A DNA stretch of 64,000 bases from Cytophagales bacterium (GTDB lineage: Bacteria; Bacteroidota; Bacteroidia; Cytophagales; 172606-1): the NCBI GenBank assembly GCA_030446715.1, contig JAUJMU010000002.1:194499-258498 (forward strand), in the 5' to 3' direction. The position numbers and the translations under genes were made by a program. Positions 1 through 7,837 of the stretch are shown piece by piece. A model generated the notes under the pieces. It was not told where the DNA came from, made no database searches, and worked only from the letters and a program-made list of their open reading frames with translations. Numbering within the stretch: the first letter of the stretch is position 1; each line of letters opens with the position of its first letter.

Positions 1-1763
1 CCAAATTGCTGGCAGGCGTCCAGCGGAATGAGAGAGTTTTGTTTTTTGGGCTGCGGCAGCGTCTTTTCGTTGGCCGACAGAATGATCACCGTGTCGTAAT
101 CCAGCGTACGGGTTTCCAGCATGCCCATGATCTGGAGGCTGCTGACGGGTTCGCCGCTGAAAGGAATACGGGTCTGCTTGAAGAGTTCGTACAGAAACAG
201 CCGGAACGACCGCAGCGAAAGTTTCTCAGCGCCGGGTTTGGCGTAACGATCCTTCAGAATGGTGTCGAGCCGCCGGATAATGGTCGAAAAAAGGTACAGG
301 TACTCAATTTCGATGGCTTCTTTGCGGGCCTTGTACACTTCCCGCAACTGGTCAATCAGCCCGCGGAAGCACGTCAGGGCCCGGGCTGGCTCCCCCTCCC
401 ACGGCGTAAACAGCACTTTCAGCAATCCGTCGCCGTTTCCCGTCCTGAGCAGTTCTTCGGGTGTGATGTAAATTACGTTGTGGCCGCCGATGTGCTTCAT
501 CACTTCCCGTACCGGGTTGCGGAACGGTTCGTCATCCGGCTGCCGGTCTTTGGCGCGGGCAAAAAGCAATTGTTCGTACTGACTGACAAAGGGATGCGTC
601 AGCACCTTTACCGCGTGCCGGTGGTTGAACCGCACGGTCCTGTGGCCCGGACGGTTTTCGCGCAGGGCGAGGTACTGGAGGTTGAACAGTGCATCCACCA
701 GCGTAAACAGCCCCGACTGCCGCAGCGAAAGGCCCATCGTGATATTGAAATCCTTTACACTTTCGTCCAGAGACTCGAGCACCGGCAGCAGCAGGTTTTC
801 GTCAGGCAACACGATGGCCGTGGTCTTGTCGGTTTCCTGATCCGCGGTGCCGTTGGTTTCGCGGTACTCCATCCGCCCCTGATGAAAAAGTTGCACGGCT
901 ACTTTGCCCTGCAGGGTGGCGTTGGGAATGCCCATGATGTGAATGTCTTTTGGAGCGGTGAGCAGGTCGTCGAACTGCCAGTTCCATTCGCCGAAAGCCC
1001 GGCTCCGCTTGTATTTTCGCAGCACGTCACCCGCCTTTACGCCAGTGTTGCTGTCCATGTAGTAGGCGTCGGTGTCCCAGAGCACTTCGGCCTTGCCGGC
1101 TTTGAGCAGCGTCTTCAGAATAGTTTCTTCGGAGGCGCTGAGGGCATTGAGGCCCACAAAAATGTATTGGTCAAAATCTTCATTTTCCAGCAGCACTGCC
1201 GGATTTTCGGCGATGTGGCGGTACACCATCCCCCGGTAGGCCTTGCCTTCGTCGCGGAGGCGGGCCTTAAAATTCTGGTACATCCGGTGGAGGTTCTGCC
1301 AGAGCAGAAAATACCCCTCCATAATGCCCGAGCCCGACCGGACGGACCGGCCCGGCACGCCTTCCGGGGTCCATCGTTCGAGGGTTTTGGCTTCGGAGAG
1401 GTAATCGAAAAGCTGGGCGGCGTCTACCAGGTACTGGTCAATCTTATCAAAATCCTGCAGCAGCGTGTGGGCCCAGCCGGTAAAGCGGTCAAACTGTACT
1501 TTGGGATCAATCTCGCGGCACACGTCGTAAAGCTGCCAGACCAGAGCAATCGGATCGGCCAGCCCGGCACCGGCCGATTCGGTTATGAAGTCGTCAACGG
1601 CCACGATCCGGGGGGCCCACAGCGGGTCTTCGGTCTGCATGGCAAGGGTCCGCCGGAAAAAATAAGCGGCCCGGTGCGTCGGCAGGATCACGGTCACCCG
1701 GTCGAGGGAATCGCGGTAACGGGAATGGACGTGCTGCGCGGCGTATTCTAAAAAAGTGGGCAT
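1..1763 (-). CDS. AddB-like PD-(D/E)XK nuclease family protein (3' end outside window)
   Basis: The minus strand is open from ATG at 1763 to the window edge, giving 587 residues. The N-terminus has an 'LPTHRAAYFFRR' stretch near residue 28, which resembles the degenerate helicase start of AddB-like proteins in Bacteroidota. Later segments include 'YIFVGLNALSASEE' and 'LQIMGMLETRTLDYDTV', typical of the inactive superfamily-I helicase half of such nucleases. The C-terminal PD-(D/E)XK nuclease domain would lie beyond base 1. The likely role is processing of DNA double-strand ends. A 581-residue ORF on the opposite strand of the same interval is its antisense shadow. The family call comes from overall pattern, not from a visible nuclease motif. 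Confidence 0.8.
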   Translation of the reverse strand, partial: MPTFLEYAAQHVHSRYRDSLDRVTVILPTHRAAYFFRRTLAMQTEDPLWAPRIVAVDDFITESAGAGLADPIALVWQLYDVCREIDPKVQFDRFTGWAHTLLQDFDKIDQYLVDAAQLFDYLSEAKTLERWTPEGVPGRSVRSGSGIMEGYFLLWQNLHRMYQNFKARLRDEGKAYRGMVYRHIAENPAVLLENEDFDQYIFVGLNALSASEETILKTLLKAGKAEVLWDTDAYYMDSNTGVKAGDVLRKYKRSRAFGEWNWQFDDLLTAPKDIHIMGIPNATLQGKVAVQLFHQGRMEYRETNGTADQETDKTTAIVLPDENLLLPVLESLDESVKDFNITMGLSLRQSGLFTLVDALFNLQYLALRENRPGHRTVRFNHRHAVKVLTHPFVSQYEQLLFARAKDRQPDDEPFRNPVREVMKHIGGHNVIYITPEELLRTGNGDGLLKVLFTPWEGEPARALTCFRGLIDQLREVYKARKEAIEIEYLYLFSTIIRRLDTILKDRYAKPGAEKLSLRSFRLFLYELFKQTRIPFSGEPVSSLQIMGMLETRTLDYDTVIILSANEKTLPQPKKQNSLIPLDACQQF

Positions 1764-1812
1764 GCAGTGGAGACAGGTTGCTTACCCAAAATTAAGGGAA
1801 AAGGATGAAGGC

Positions 1813-1951
1813 GGTTATTGGTTATTCGTTGTTGGTTACTTGTTGTTAGTTGTTCGTACCCGAGACCGGGCTAAACCATCTGATCGGACAGGCGTTTAAT
1901 AAACTTCAGGGTGTTGCCCGGGCAACACCCTTGTCAATTTTCAATTGTCAA
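1813..1951. repeat. Heptamer-repeat arms flanking a palindrome
   Basis: Six tandem heptamers of pattern NGTTRYT run from 1813 to 1854. Three heptamers of pattern TTNTCAA run from 1931 to 1951. Unlike the other heptamer elements in this window the two arms are not complementary, so this may be two different or decayed half-elements. The right arm ends 9 bp before the GTG start chosen for the next gene. Confidence 0.55.
1909..1930. terminator. Perfect 22-bp palindrome, terminator-like
   Basis: GGGTGTTGCCC is followed directly by GGGCAACACCC, a perfect 11-bp inverted repeat without loop bases. It lies between the divergent nuclease gene and the small plus-strand gene. No clean T-run follows, so it may be an operator or attenuator rather than a terminator. 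Confidence 0.4.
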
Positions 1952-1960
1952 TCTATCACC

Positions 1961-2236
1961 GTGGAAAAAGATTATAAACTGGCAGACAGCGGGTTTCGGC
2001 GGGAAGTGCAGAAACTGGCGCAGGAAAAACAATTTGTAGATATCGATTACATCAGCGACATCAGGGAACTGCTGCCGAAAAGGGCGATGATTTATGAAAT
2101 GTTCTCGCGCAATGAAGCGGAGTTTATCAGACTTGGCTCCGGCGAAGAAATCCGGCTGGACAAGCTGGTACGGATCAACGGCATGATCTCTCCGGGTTAT
2201 TCGGATTACGATTTTGGGAATAGCTGCGCCTTGTAA
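1961..2236 (+). CDS. Small Rof-like protein (possible Rho-binding antiterminator fold)
   Basis: The reading frame is open from ATG 1850, but the first 37 residues translate the palindrome and heptamer repeat, so GTG at 1961 is preferred, giving 91 residues. The product starts 'VEKDYKLADSGFRREVQKL' and contains 'AEFIRLGSGEEIRLDKLVRI'. Size, an N-terminal helix and a 'sG.eiRLDkl..i.G' strand pattern recall Rof/YaeO proteins, which bind Rho and reduce termination. The link is weak and pattern-based. The conserved unit could equally be an uncharacterised small protein. Confidence 0.45.
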   Translation: MEKDYKLADSGFRREVQKLAQEKQFVDIDYISDIRELLPKRAMIYEMFSRNEAEFIRLGSGEEIRLDKLVRINGMISPGYSDYDFGNSCAL

Positions 2237-2292
2237 GGAAGGCCCACGCGGATAGCCTGATCGGTATAAAGCATTGAGCCTGGAAGGGCTGG

Positions 2293-3494
2293 TCAGCGTC
2301 TGAGCCCGGCGGCAGGTGGTGATTGTAATTCTATTAAAGATTTCTTTGCGTTTTCATTGTGCTCATTTAACTCCAGAGATTTTTTATAGTTATAAACAGC
2401 TGATTTCTTGTCCCCTTTTCTTTTATAAGCTTCTCCAAGACTGTGATAGGTGATATAGGTATCCGGATAATATTCCTGATTTAATTTTAATATTTGGATG
2501 GCCTTTTCAACTATCTTCTCATTATTTAAAACAAACAGGCCGACCTGATTTAAAAGTTTTCCGGGAGGTAAAATCTCAGTTCCCAGTTGTCTGGAAAGAA
2601 GCGTGTAATGACTCCGGATATCGGAAGCCGTCTTATTTTTGAGAGTATTTAATGGAAATTTGTACCCTTCAAAAACAAAAGACAGGCCTTGATAGAAGCC
2701 TGGTAAGGTTACGGAAAAGTGGTCCTCCTGACTAAAAAACACATGCTTGTAAAGCAAGCCTTCTGGCTTGTAAGTCTTTAAACCAGCTACAAAGGCTTGT
2801 ATCGCTTTGCCTTTGGCATCTGCCTCTACACCTTCATTAAAAGGATTATTGGCTTGGGTTATATACAAAGACGCCGGGAATGGCCTTGCCTTTTTGAGTA
2901 CACTATCGCTTGCTTTAACCAATGCTCCGTTATCCCACCACAAGGCAGGGTCAATTGCCAGATAACTGTTGAATTTACTTTCCTTCAGAAAACTCTCAAT
3001 CGCAAATAGCCCTCCCAGCGAATGTCCGGCTAATACCCGGTATGGCAGTGTCCGATACTGCTTTTCTATCTGGGGCAAGAGTTCGTCCTGCAGGAAGTGC
3101 AAAAAAGCGGCACTGCCTCCGCTTTGATTGAATTTATCCGGAGTCAGATCGCGGGTTCTGTCCGTATTGGGAACAGCCACAATAATCATTTCAGGAATTT
3201 GCTCATTTCCTTGGCACTCATGTTTCCAACAAGGCCGCTAACCAAATGTAAATGAGTATTCCCATCCAAAAGGAATAATACCGGATACCTTTTTTGAATG
3301 TAAAATTTATCATTCGCATAGGAGGCAGGCAAATGAACCAGGTATTGCCGTTCTTCTTTCAGAATCTGGGATCCGATCTTAAAACTGTTCCCGATTACAA
3401 TTGAAGAATCCTGGGCTGAAGTTTTGTAAGGAAGAAATACAAACAGCAGCCATGCGAAGCTCAGGTTTATGATACGCGGCCATTTCTCATCCAT
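2293..3494 (-). pseudogene. Frameshifted alpha/beta-hydrolase esterase with TPR tail
   Basis: The first half (from ATG 3494) has a signal peptide 'MDEKWPRIINLSFAWLLFVF' and esterase D/PF00756 strands 'RQYLVHLPASY' and 'RYPVLFLLDGNTHLH', then stops at 3186. The second frame carries 'IPEMIIVAVPNTDRTRDLTP', the nucleophile elbow 'GHSLGG' and a C-terminal TPR-like helix pair ending near 2293. In the second frame 'NEQIPEM' lies directly upstream of its ATG, so one indel near 3205-3215 separates the halves. The intact protein would be about 400 residues and secreted. Either a real null mutation or a sequencing indel explains it. A second, different PF00756 gene lies at 7341-9837. Confidence 0.8.
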
Positions 3495-3611
3495 TTCAGT
3501 ATCCATAAAAGCACATGATGACCAAAAACCCACCTGCACATGGTGTGCCCATACTTTAGCCTGGAGTGGGGCGATCCGGTTGCCGGCGGATCTGGTGTCG
3601 TGAGCAGCCGA

Positions 3612-4364
3612 TCATTTTGGCTCAAACAGCCTGATTGTGTAGTCAAACAATTCCGTTCCGCCTGCTTTTCCGTGTCCGGGAATAACAAATTTCGTATCCG
3701 GGTATTTTTCTTTCAGTTTTGCCACTGTGGCTGACCAGGCCTGAACATTGGCGTCTTCCAGATTTCCTTTTCCAGCGCCCCATTCCTTGATCAGGCAACC
3801 GCCAAAAACAACTTTCTCCCCCGGAAAGTACCCGATCACATTATCTTTTGTATGTCCTTCCCCGAAGTACCGGGCAAAAACTTTTTTATCCCCGACTTTC
3901 AGCCCGAGCAGATGATCGAACCCATTTTGTGGAATGGCATGGTGACGAAGCTCAGCCATTTTTATCGTTGCCTTGTGTGCGTAGGAAGGAATGCCGCGTT
4001 TATGAAACTCTTCCAGACCAGCCAGACAATCGGCATGAAAATGGGTTGGAATGACGGCTTTCACTTTACATTTCAGGTTTTTCCCCACCCAGTCAATCAA
4101 TTCTACCGAAGCGCTGTTACTGGCAGGTGTGTCAAAAATAACGGCTTCATTTTTATCATAAACGATCATGCCGTTGCACCCTACCCTGCCAAAACTCTGG
4201 GTCTGGAGAAACGAAATATGCTGATAAACGTGGCCGGCAATTTTTTGCACGACCAGGGTCTGGGATTCGGTGTTTTTGCTGGTGTCGGCTGTTTGCGTCG
4301 GCTTGCTTCCGGAAACAAAAAGACTGATGAGTACAAGGCTTATATATTTTATCATAAAGGTCAT
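3612..4364 (-). CDS. Subclass B1 metallo-beta-lactamase
   Basis: This 250-residue secreted enzyme should hydrolyse beta-lactams, including carbapenems, in the periplasm with two zinc ions. All B1 ligands are visible: H108-x-H110-x-D112 in 'THFHADC', H171 in 'GEGHTKDN', C190 in 'GGCLIKE' and H231 in 'VIPGHGKAGG'. An N-terminal hydrophobic segment (residues 4-18) is a signal peptide. 'GAGKGNLEDANVQAW' matches the BlaB/CcrA relatives. It follows the SDR gene by 16 bp on the same strand, so the two may be co-transcribed. An alternative start is the ATG at 4355. The surrounding sequence is AT-rich and full of gene remnants, which suggests acquisition. Confidence 0.9.
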   Translation of the reverse strand: MTFMIKYISLVLISLFVSGSKPTQTADTSKNTESQTLVVQKIAGHVYQHISFLQTQSFGRVGCNGMIVYDKNEAVIFDTPASNSASVELIDWVGKNLKCKVKAVIPTHFHADCLAGLEEFHKRGIPSYAHKATIKMAELRHHAIPQNGFDHLLGLKVGDKKVFARYFGEGHTKDNVIGYFPGEKVVFGGCLIKEWGAGKGNLEDANVQAWSATVAKLKEKYPDTKFVIPGHGKAGGTELFDYTIRLFEPK

Positions 4365-4380
4365 GTCTTAAGGTTTCAAA

Positions 4381-5397
4381 CTAATGCCCGGCATATAGCT
4401 TGTGGCGGTTTTCGGAGCGACTTCCCATCCACTTAAAACAAACCTGACTAAAGACGATATTCTGATTTTTTGAAGAATTTATTTTATCATAGATGTTATT
4501 ACCCAGATAGAAGACTTTTGTCATCTCCTGGCTCGCCTTCCACAAATGCCGGGCAACTTCTTTATTCCTGGAATATGCATCTGCATCTACTTTTGTAGGA
4601 TAACCTCTTATTTGCTGAAACCCATCCGGACCAATGAACTCGCCTCCTGCCACCTCTTTACCCAGGGCAGCGTATAAAACGGGGAGTGCCCCTTTTTGGG
4701 CGCTCTGTAAAAAAAGGCTGCCCAAAGGCCTGATCAAAGCAGGAAAATACTGATCCAGGTTGGTTTTGGAAAGCCCCGGATGGGCCGCCACCGAAAGGGT
4801 GTCCGAACCAGCAGCGGAGAGCCTGCGCTGCAGCTCAAAAGCAAAAATCAGGCAGGCCCGCTTGCTTTGTCCGTACGCTTTGCGCCGGCTGTAGCCTCTC
4901 CTGAAGTGGAAATCATCAAATTGTATTTTGGCCCATTTGTAGGATAAACTGCTTAAGGTAACGATCCGGGAACCGGAAGTGCCCGTAAGCAAAGGCAGCA
5001 ACAAGCCGGTAAGGGCAAAATGGCCAATATAGTTGGTAGCCAGCTGGTTTTCAAAGCCGTCTTCGGTAACTTTATAAGGAGACATCATGATGCCTGCATT
5101 GTTGATGAGCAGATCTAACCTGTCGTAGTGGCTCCCAAACTGGTGGGCAAATTTCTTTACTTCATTAAGGCTGCTCAGGTCAACCATCATGGGTTTGATT
5201 TTCGCCTGGGGGTGTACATGAAGTATTTTAGCTTTGGCTTCTTCGGCCTTCTGCATATTTCGGCAGGCCATAATCACCTCAACATCCTTTTTAACCAGTC
5301 CAAGGGTGATTTCATACCCTATTCCACTATTGGCTCCGGTAACAACCGCAACTTTTCCTGGCTGTGAGGGTACCTGGTCAATATTCCATTTATTCAT
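4381..5397 (-). CDS. Short-chain dehydrogenase/reductase (SDR) oxidoreductase
   Basis: The start at 5397 ('MNKWNIDQVPSQPGK') matches the length of the family; the frame is open to 5457. The NAD(P)-binding motif 'TGANSGIGYE' lies near residue 20, 'NNAG' near 100 and the catalytic 'YGQSKRA' follows a serine in 'TLSSLSYK'. It resembles the retinol-dehydrogenase/WWOX-like oxidoreductases of bacteria, with unknown substrate. The C-terminus runs about 30 residues beyond the usual 'LWKASQEMTKV' ending, into sequence that looks unrelated. It is upstream of the metallo-beta-lactamase on the same strand. Confidence 0.85.
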   Translation of the reverse strand: MNKWNIDQVPSQPGKVAVVTGANSGIGYEITLGLVKKDVEVIMACRNMQKAEEAKAKILHVHPQAKIKPMMVDLSSLNEVKKFAHQFGSHYDRLDLLINNAGIMMSPYKVTEDGFENQLATNYIGHFALTGLLLPLLTGTSGSRIVTLSSLSYKWAKIQFDDFHFRRGYSRRKAYGQSKRACLIFAFELQRRLSAAGSDTLSVAAHPGLSKTNLDQYFPALIRPLGSLFLQSAQKGALPVLYAALGKEVAGGEFIGPDGFQQIRGYPTKVDADAYSRNKEVARHLWKASQEMTKVFYLGNNIYDKINSSKNQNIVFSQVCFKWMGSRSENRHKLYAGH

Positions 5398-5471
5398 ATG
5401 TTCCAATGGATTCATCAGGATCAAAGTTAAAACTGAACTGGCCTCCGCCCCCTTCAAATGAGTAATTTAAC

Positions 5472-5678
5472 TCAGAATACGGCAAATAACTTTATTTCCT
5501 GCGGTTTTAATGTTGCTTTGAACTCTATGGATGCAGACTCAAATTTAGGCCTGCCAACCGGTCGGTAGTTATTCCCGAATCCGACAGGTTCTTTAGGAAT
5601 GCCAAAAATGCCTGAATCCGGCTTGCCATTTTCATTTGTATCCTGATAAACAGATATGGCATATTTTACTACACAAAT
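5472..5678 (-). pseudogene. DUF2141 protein remnant (C-terminal part)
   Basis: Between the SDR and AraC genes the minus strand encodes 'VVKYAISVYQDTNENGKPD', then 'GIFGIPKEPVGFGNN' and 'GRPKFESASIEFK', ending in a TGA at 5472-5474. This is the C-terminal half of a DUF2141 secreted protein (the 'GkYAisvfhDeNgNgklD...GiPkEp.GfsnN' signature). A stop lies upstream of 5678 and the N-terminal signal peptide and first strands are missing, so it is a truncated gene. Confidence 0.75.
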
Positions 5679-5702
5679 TTACAGCAAGTCAATGCCGTTC
5701 TC

Positions 5703-6617
5703 CTATGAAGATTCTTGCATATGCCCGGACAAATCTTGCGTAAGCGAATTTCTGTACCCGGAAGGGGTGAGTTTGGTTAATTGCCTGAACAGCCTGCCAA
5801 AGTAGGAAGGATCGGAAAAGTTGAGCTCGAATGCAACCTGAGAAATATCTTTTGAAAAGTCCTGCAAGAGCACCTTGCTGTGATAAATCACTACTTCATT
5901 GATGTGTTGCTTGGGCGCTTTATCAGTTACCTGGTTGACACACCTGTTGAGGTAGTTCTCAGACACTGCCAATGAATCAGCATAAAACTTTACATCCCTC
6001 CTGTGCATAAAATTCTCGTACAGCAACTCTTTGAACAGCATAGTGATTTCTAACCGGCGATCTCGTCTGGACAAGGCTGCAGGCCATGTTTCTGCCAATT
6101 TCAGCACAATGGCTTTAAGCAGGGAAGCTTCAATTTCTTTGGAATCTGTGAAATTATTTTTATGCCCTATCATCAAATCACAGCATTGGCAAAGCCATTC
6201 CATTTCAAGCTTTGAAACGGAATGTTTTGGATTGAAAGTAAAAAGGTTTAATAAGGCCTTACCGGCAAAAATCTGAGACAGGAGAACACTGTCTATATAA
6301 ATAAAATACCCATCTGTGGAAGGATTGATTGATTTTATCGCATTGAGATGGCCTTCCCGGATAAACAGTACATCATTGGCGTTTAACTTGAGCATGTCAT
6401 TATCTACCTGTTGCTCACCACCGCCATCTGAAAAAAGCAGTAAAAAATTATAGTCTGCTCTGAATAAGGGAATAGGGGCTTTTATGAAAGAAGAAGCAAC
6501 AGTTAAAGAATATACTTGAATGGGGGCTTGTTTATATACAAAGGATTGAGCACTATTCCCCATAAATCGGGCAACAAACCTTTCGAAGTTTACGGTATCA
6601 AAATTCTTATGGCTCAT
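5703..6617 (-). CDS. AraC family transcriptional regulator
   Basis: The 304-residue protein has an N-terminal cupin-like sensing region and a C-terminal pair of helix-turn-helix motifs (about residues 195-295), with 'VSENYLNRCVNQVTDKAP' and 'ISQVAFELNFSDPSYFGRLFRQLTKLTPSGYR' typical of AraC/XylS proteins. It is transcribed toward the SDR and beta-lactamase genes and may regulate them. Its start codon is 20 bp from attC-like site A, so it could itself be the next cassette gene in the right-to-left array, although no further site was found to its left. Confidence 0.9.
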   Translation of the reverse strand: MSHKNFDTVNFERFVARFMGNSAQSFVYKQAPIQVYSLTVASSFIKAPIPLFRADYNFLLLFSDGGGEQQVDNDMLKLNANDVLFIREGHLNAIKSINPSTDGYFIYIDSVLLSQIFAGKALLNLFTFNPKHSVSKLEMEWLCQCCDLMIGHKNNFTDSKEIEASLLKAIVLKLAETWPAALSRRDRRLEITMLFKELLYENFMHRRDVKFYADSLAVSENYLNRCVNQVTDKAPKQHINEVVIYHSKVLLQDFSKDISQVAFELNFSDPSYFGRLFRQLTKLTPSGYRNSLTQDLSGHMQESS

Positions 6618-6637
6618 GCTTGGTTAAATGCCCTGCA

Positions 6638-6721
6638 ACGTAACAAAGCCACCCGGCGCGTGCCCTCCTGTTTCGGTTATGCGCTTTGGCGGCCCGCTGG
6701 AAGGCTTGGTTGGTGTTAGCG
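6638..6721 (-). repeat. attC-like site A
   Basis: The left box is ACGTAAC (6638-6644) and the right box GTTAGCG (6715-6721). The inner region pairs 'AAAGCC' with 'GGCTTGGT' and shares the central block 'GTGCCCTCCTG...TGCGC.TTGGCGG' with the other sites. The stop codon of the 6730-7128 gene is 8 bp away. Confidence 0.7.
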
Positions 6722-6729
6722 GTATGCTT

Positions 6730-7128
6730 TTAAACCTTTTCTCCAAGAAATCCAGAAACTGTTTTCAGTTCCATAATTATTAAACTGATTATAACCACCA
6801 CTTCGAGCAGAAAATATATCAGCCCCAACTTGGTAAGCTCCTGACGGTGGTAAATCACCAAGCCTACTGTCAGACAACAATATAATAGATTTGCGATTGC
6901 AATTGCTTGCATATAGGGTCGCCAGTTTTCCTTAATTCGCCAATAGCTCAAAAAGGAGTAAACAGCATAAACATAAGCCAAGCAGGAGAGAAAGTATAGT
7001 ACTTTTCGTGGCATTCCAAAAGTAGTTTCAAACCTTGCCAACACTACTCCCAACAGTAAGGCTGAAAGCATTCCTCCCAAACTATCTATCAGAAAGAGTT
7101 GCTTTGGAGGCAGGGTCATTTTATTCAT
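6730..7128 (-). CDS. Small membrane protein of unknown function (cassette gene)
   Basis: The frame is open to 7290, but that part translates attC-like site B, so the ATG at 7128 ('MNKMTLPPKQLFLIDSLGG') is chosen, giving 132 residues. Four hydrophobic segments are visible: 'GGMLSALLLGVVLA', 'VLYFLSCLAYVYAVYSFL', 'IAIANLLYCCLTVGLVIY' and 'LIYFLLEVVVIISLIIM'. This is an integral inner-membrane protein without a recognised family. The gene fills its cassette in the classical way, with its start about 65 bp from site B and its stop next to site A. Confidence 0.65.
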   Translation of the reverse strand: MNKMTLPPKQLFLIDSLGGMLSALLLGVVLARFETTFGMPRKVLYFLSCLAYVYAVYSFLSYWRIKENWRPYMQAIAIANLLYCCLTVGLVIYHRQELTKLGLIYFLLEVVVIISLIIMELKTVSGFLGEKV

Positions 7129-7194
7129 AATCAGCTGACTCCCATTAATTTGCAATCTGACACTGAAGCTTTTACTTTTTATTTTTCTGCTTAC

Positions 7195-7285
7195 CGCTAA
7201 CGGAACAATGCTACACGGCGGCGTGGCCTCATGTTTTGGGATTTGCGCTTTGGCGGCCCGGTTGACGGCCAATGTGGTGTTATAA
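7195..7285 (-). repeat. attC-like site B
   Basis: The boxes are CGCTAAC (7195-7201) and GTTATAA (7279-7285). The outward extension GCTTACCGCTAAC matches, in reverse complement, 12 of 13 bases of the start of the same cassette at 6715 (GTTAGCGGTATGC). The centre holds 'GGCGTGGCCTCATGTT' and 'TTGCGCTTTGGCGGCCCGG', shared with site A. Confidence 0.75.
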
Positions 7286-7837
7286 GCCATTTTTAATCTT
7301 TTGTATCTGTTCTGAAGTTGAATTGGTTAATGTTTTTTTCTCAACATCCGATAACAGATTGTCTTTTTCCAATTAACTCAAGAGCAATGTTATAATGATG
7401 TAAAGCCTGCTTTCTATTACCTTTCTGTAGATAAAGTTCTCCTATCCAAGCTTGAAAAGATTGAGCATGTGCATACTCTTGTATTGCCTTCTGCAAAACT
7501 ACTTTTTGGAGCTTTGTCCTATTTTCATCTTTTACATTAGATGCGTATCCAAAATGAGAGGCAATGGAATTATAAAAAACATAATCTGGCTCAAGATTAA
7601 AACCAAACAGGGATGATTTTCTCTCAAAAATTTTTCTAAAGTCCTCCCAAGGTACTTCTTCTGTATTCTTCAAGCTGTTTAATAATGCAAAAGACTCATT
7701 TCTTGCCTCTCTATAGGGGGTAAACATATCATATAATGCATCTCCAACCGTTAAACCATAATTTACAAAATGGTCAGCAGCCGGTTTATGATAGAACTTC
7801 CACTTAAAGTTTTCCGGTAAGGAAGTCTTTTCTAGAA

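Noticed and set aside
6-1751. Plus-strand ORF of 581 residues at the left end
   Set aside because: It is antisense to a nuclease gene with clear family pattern, and its own product has no recognisable motifs. It follows from the GC-rich third-codon bias of the true gene.
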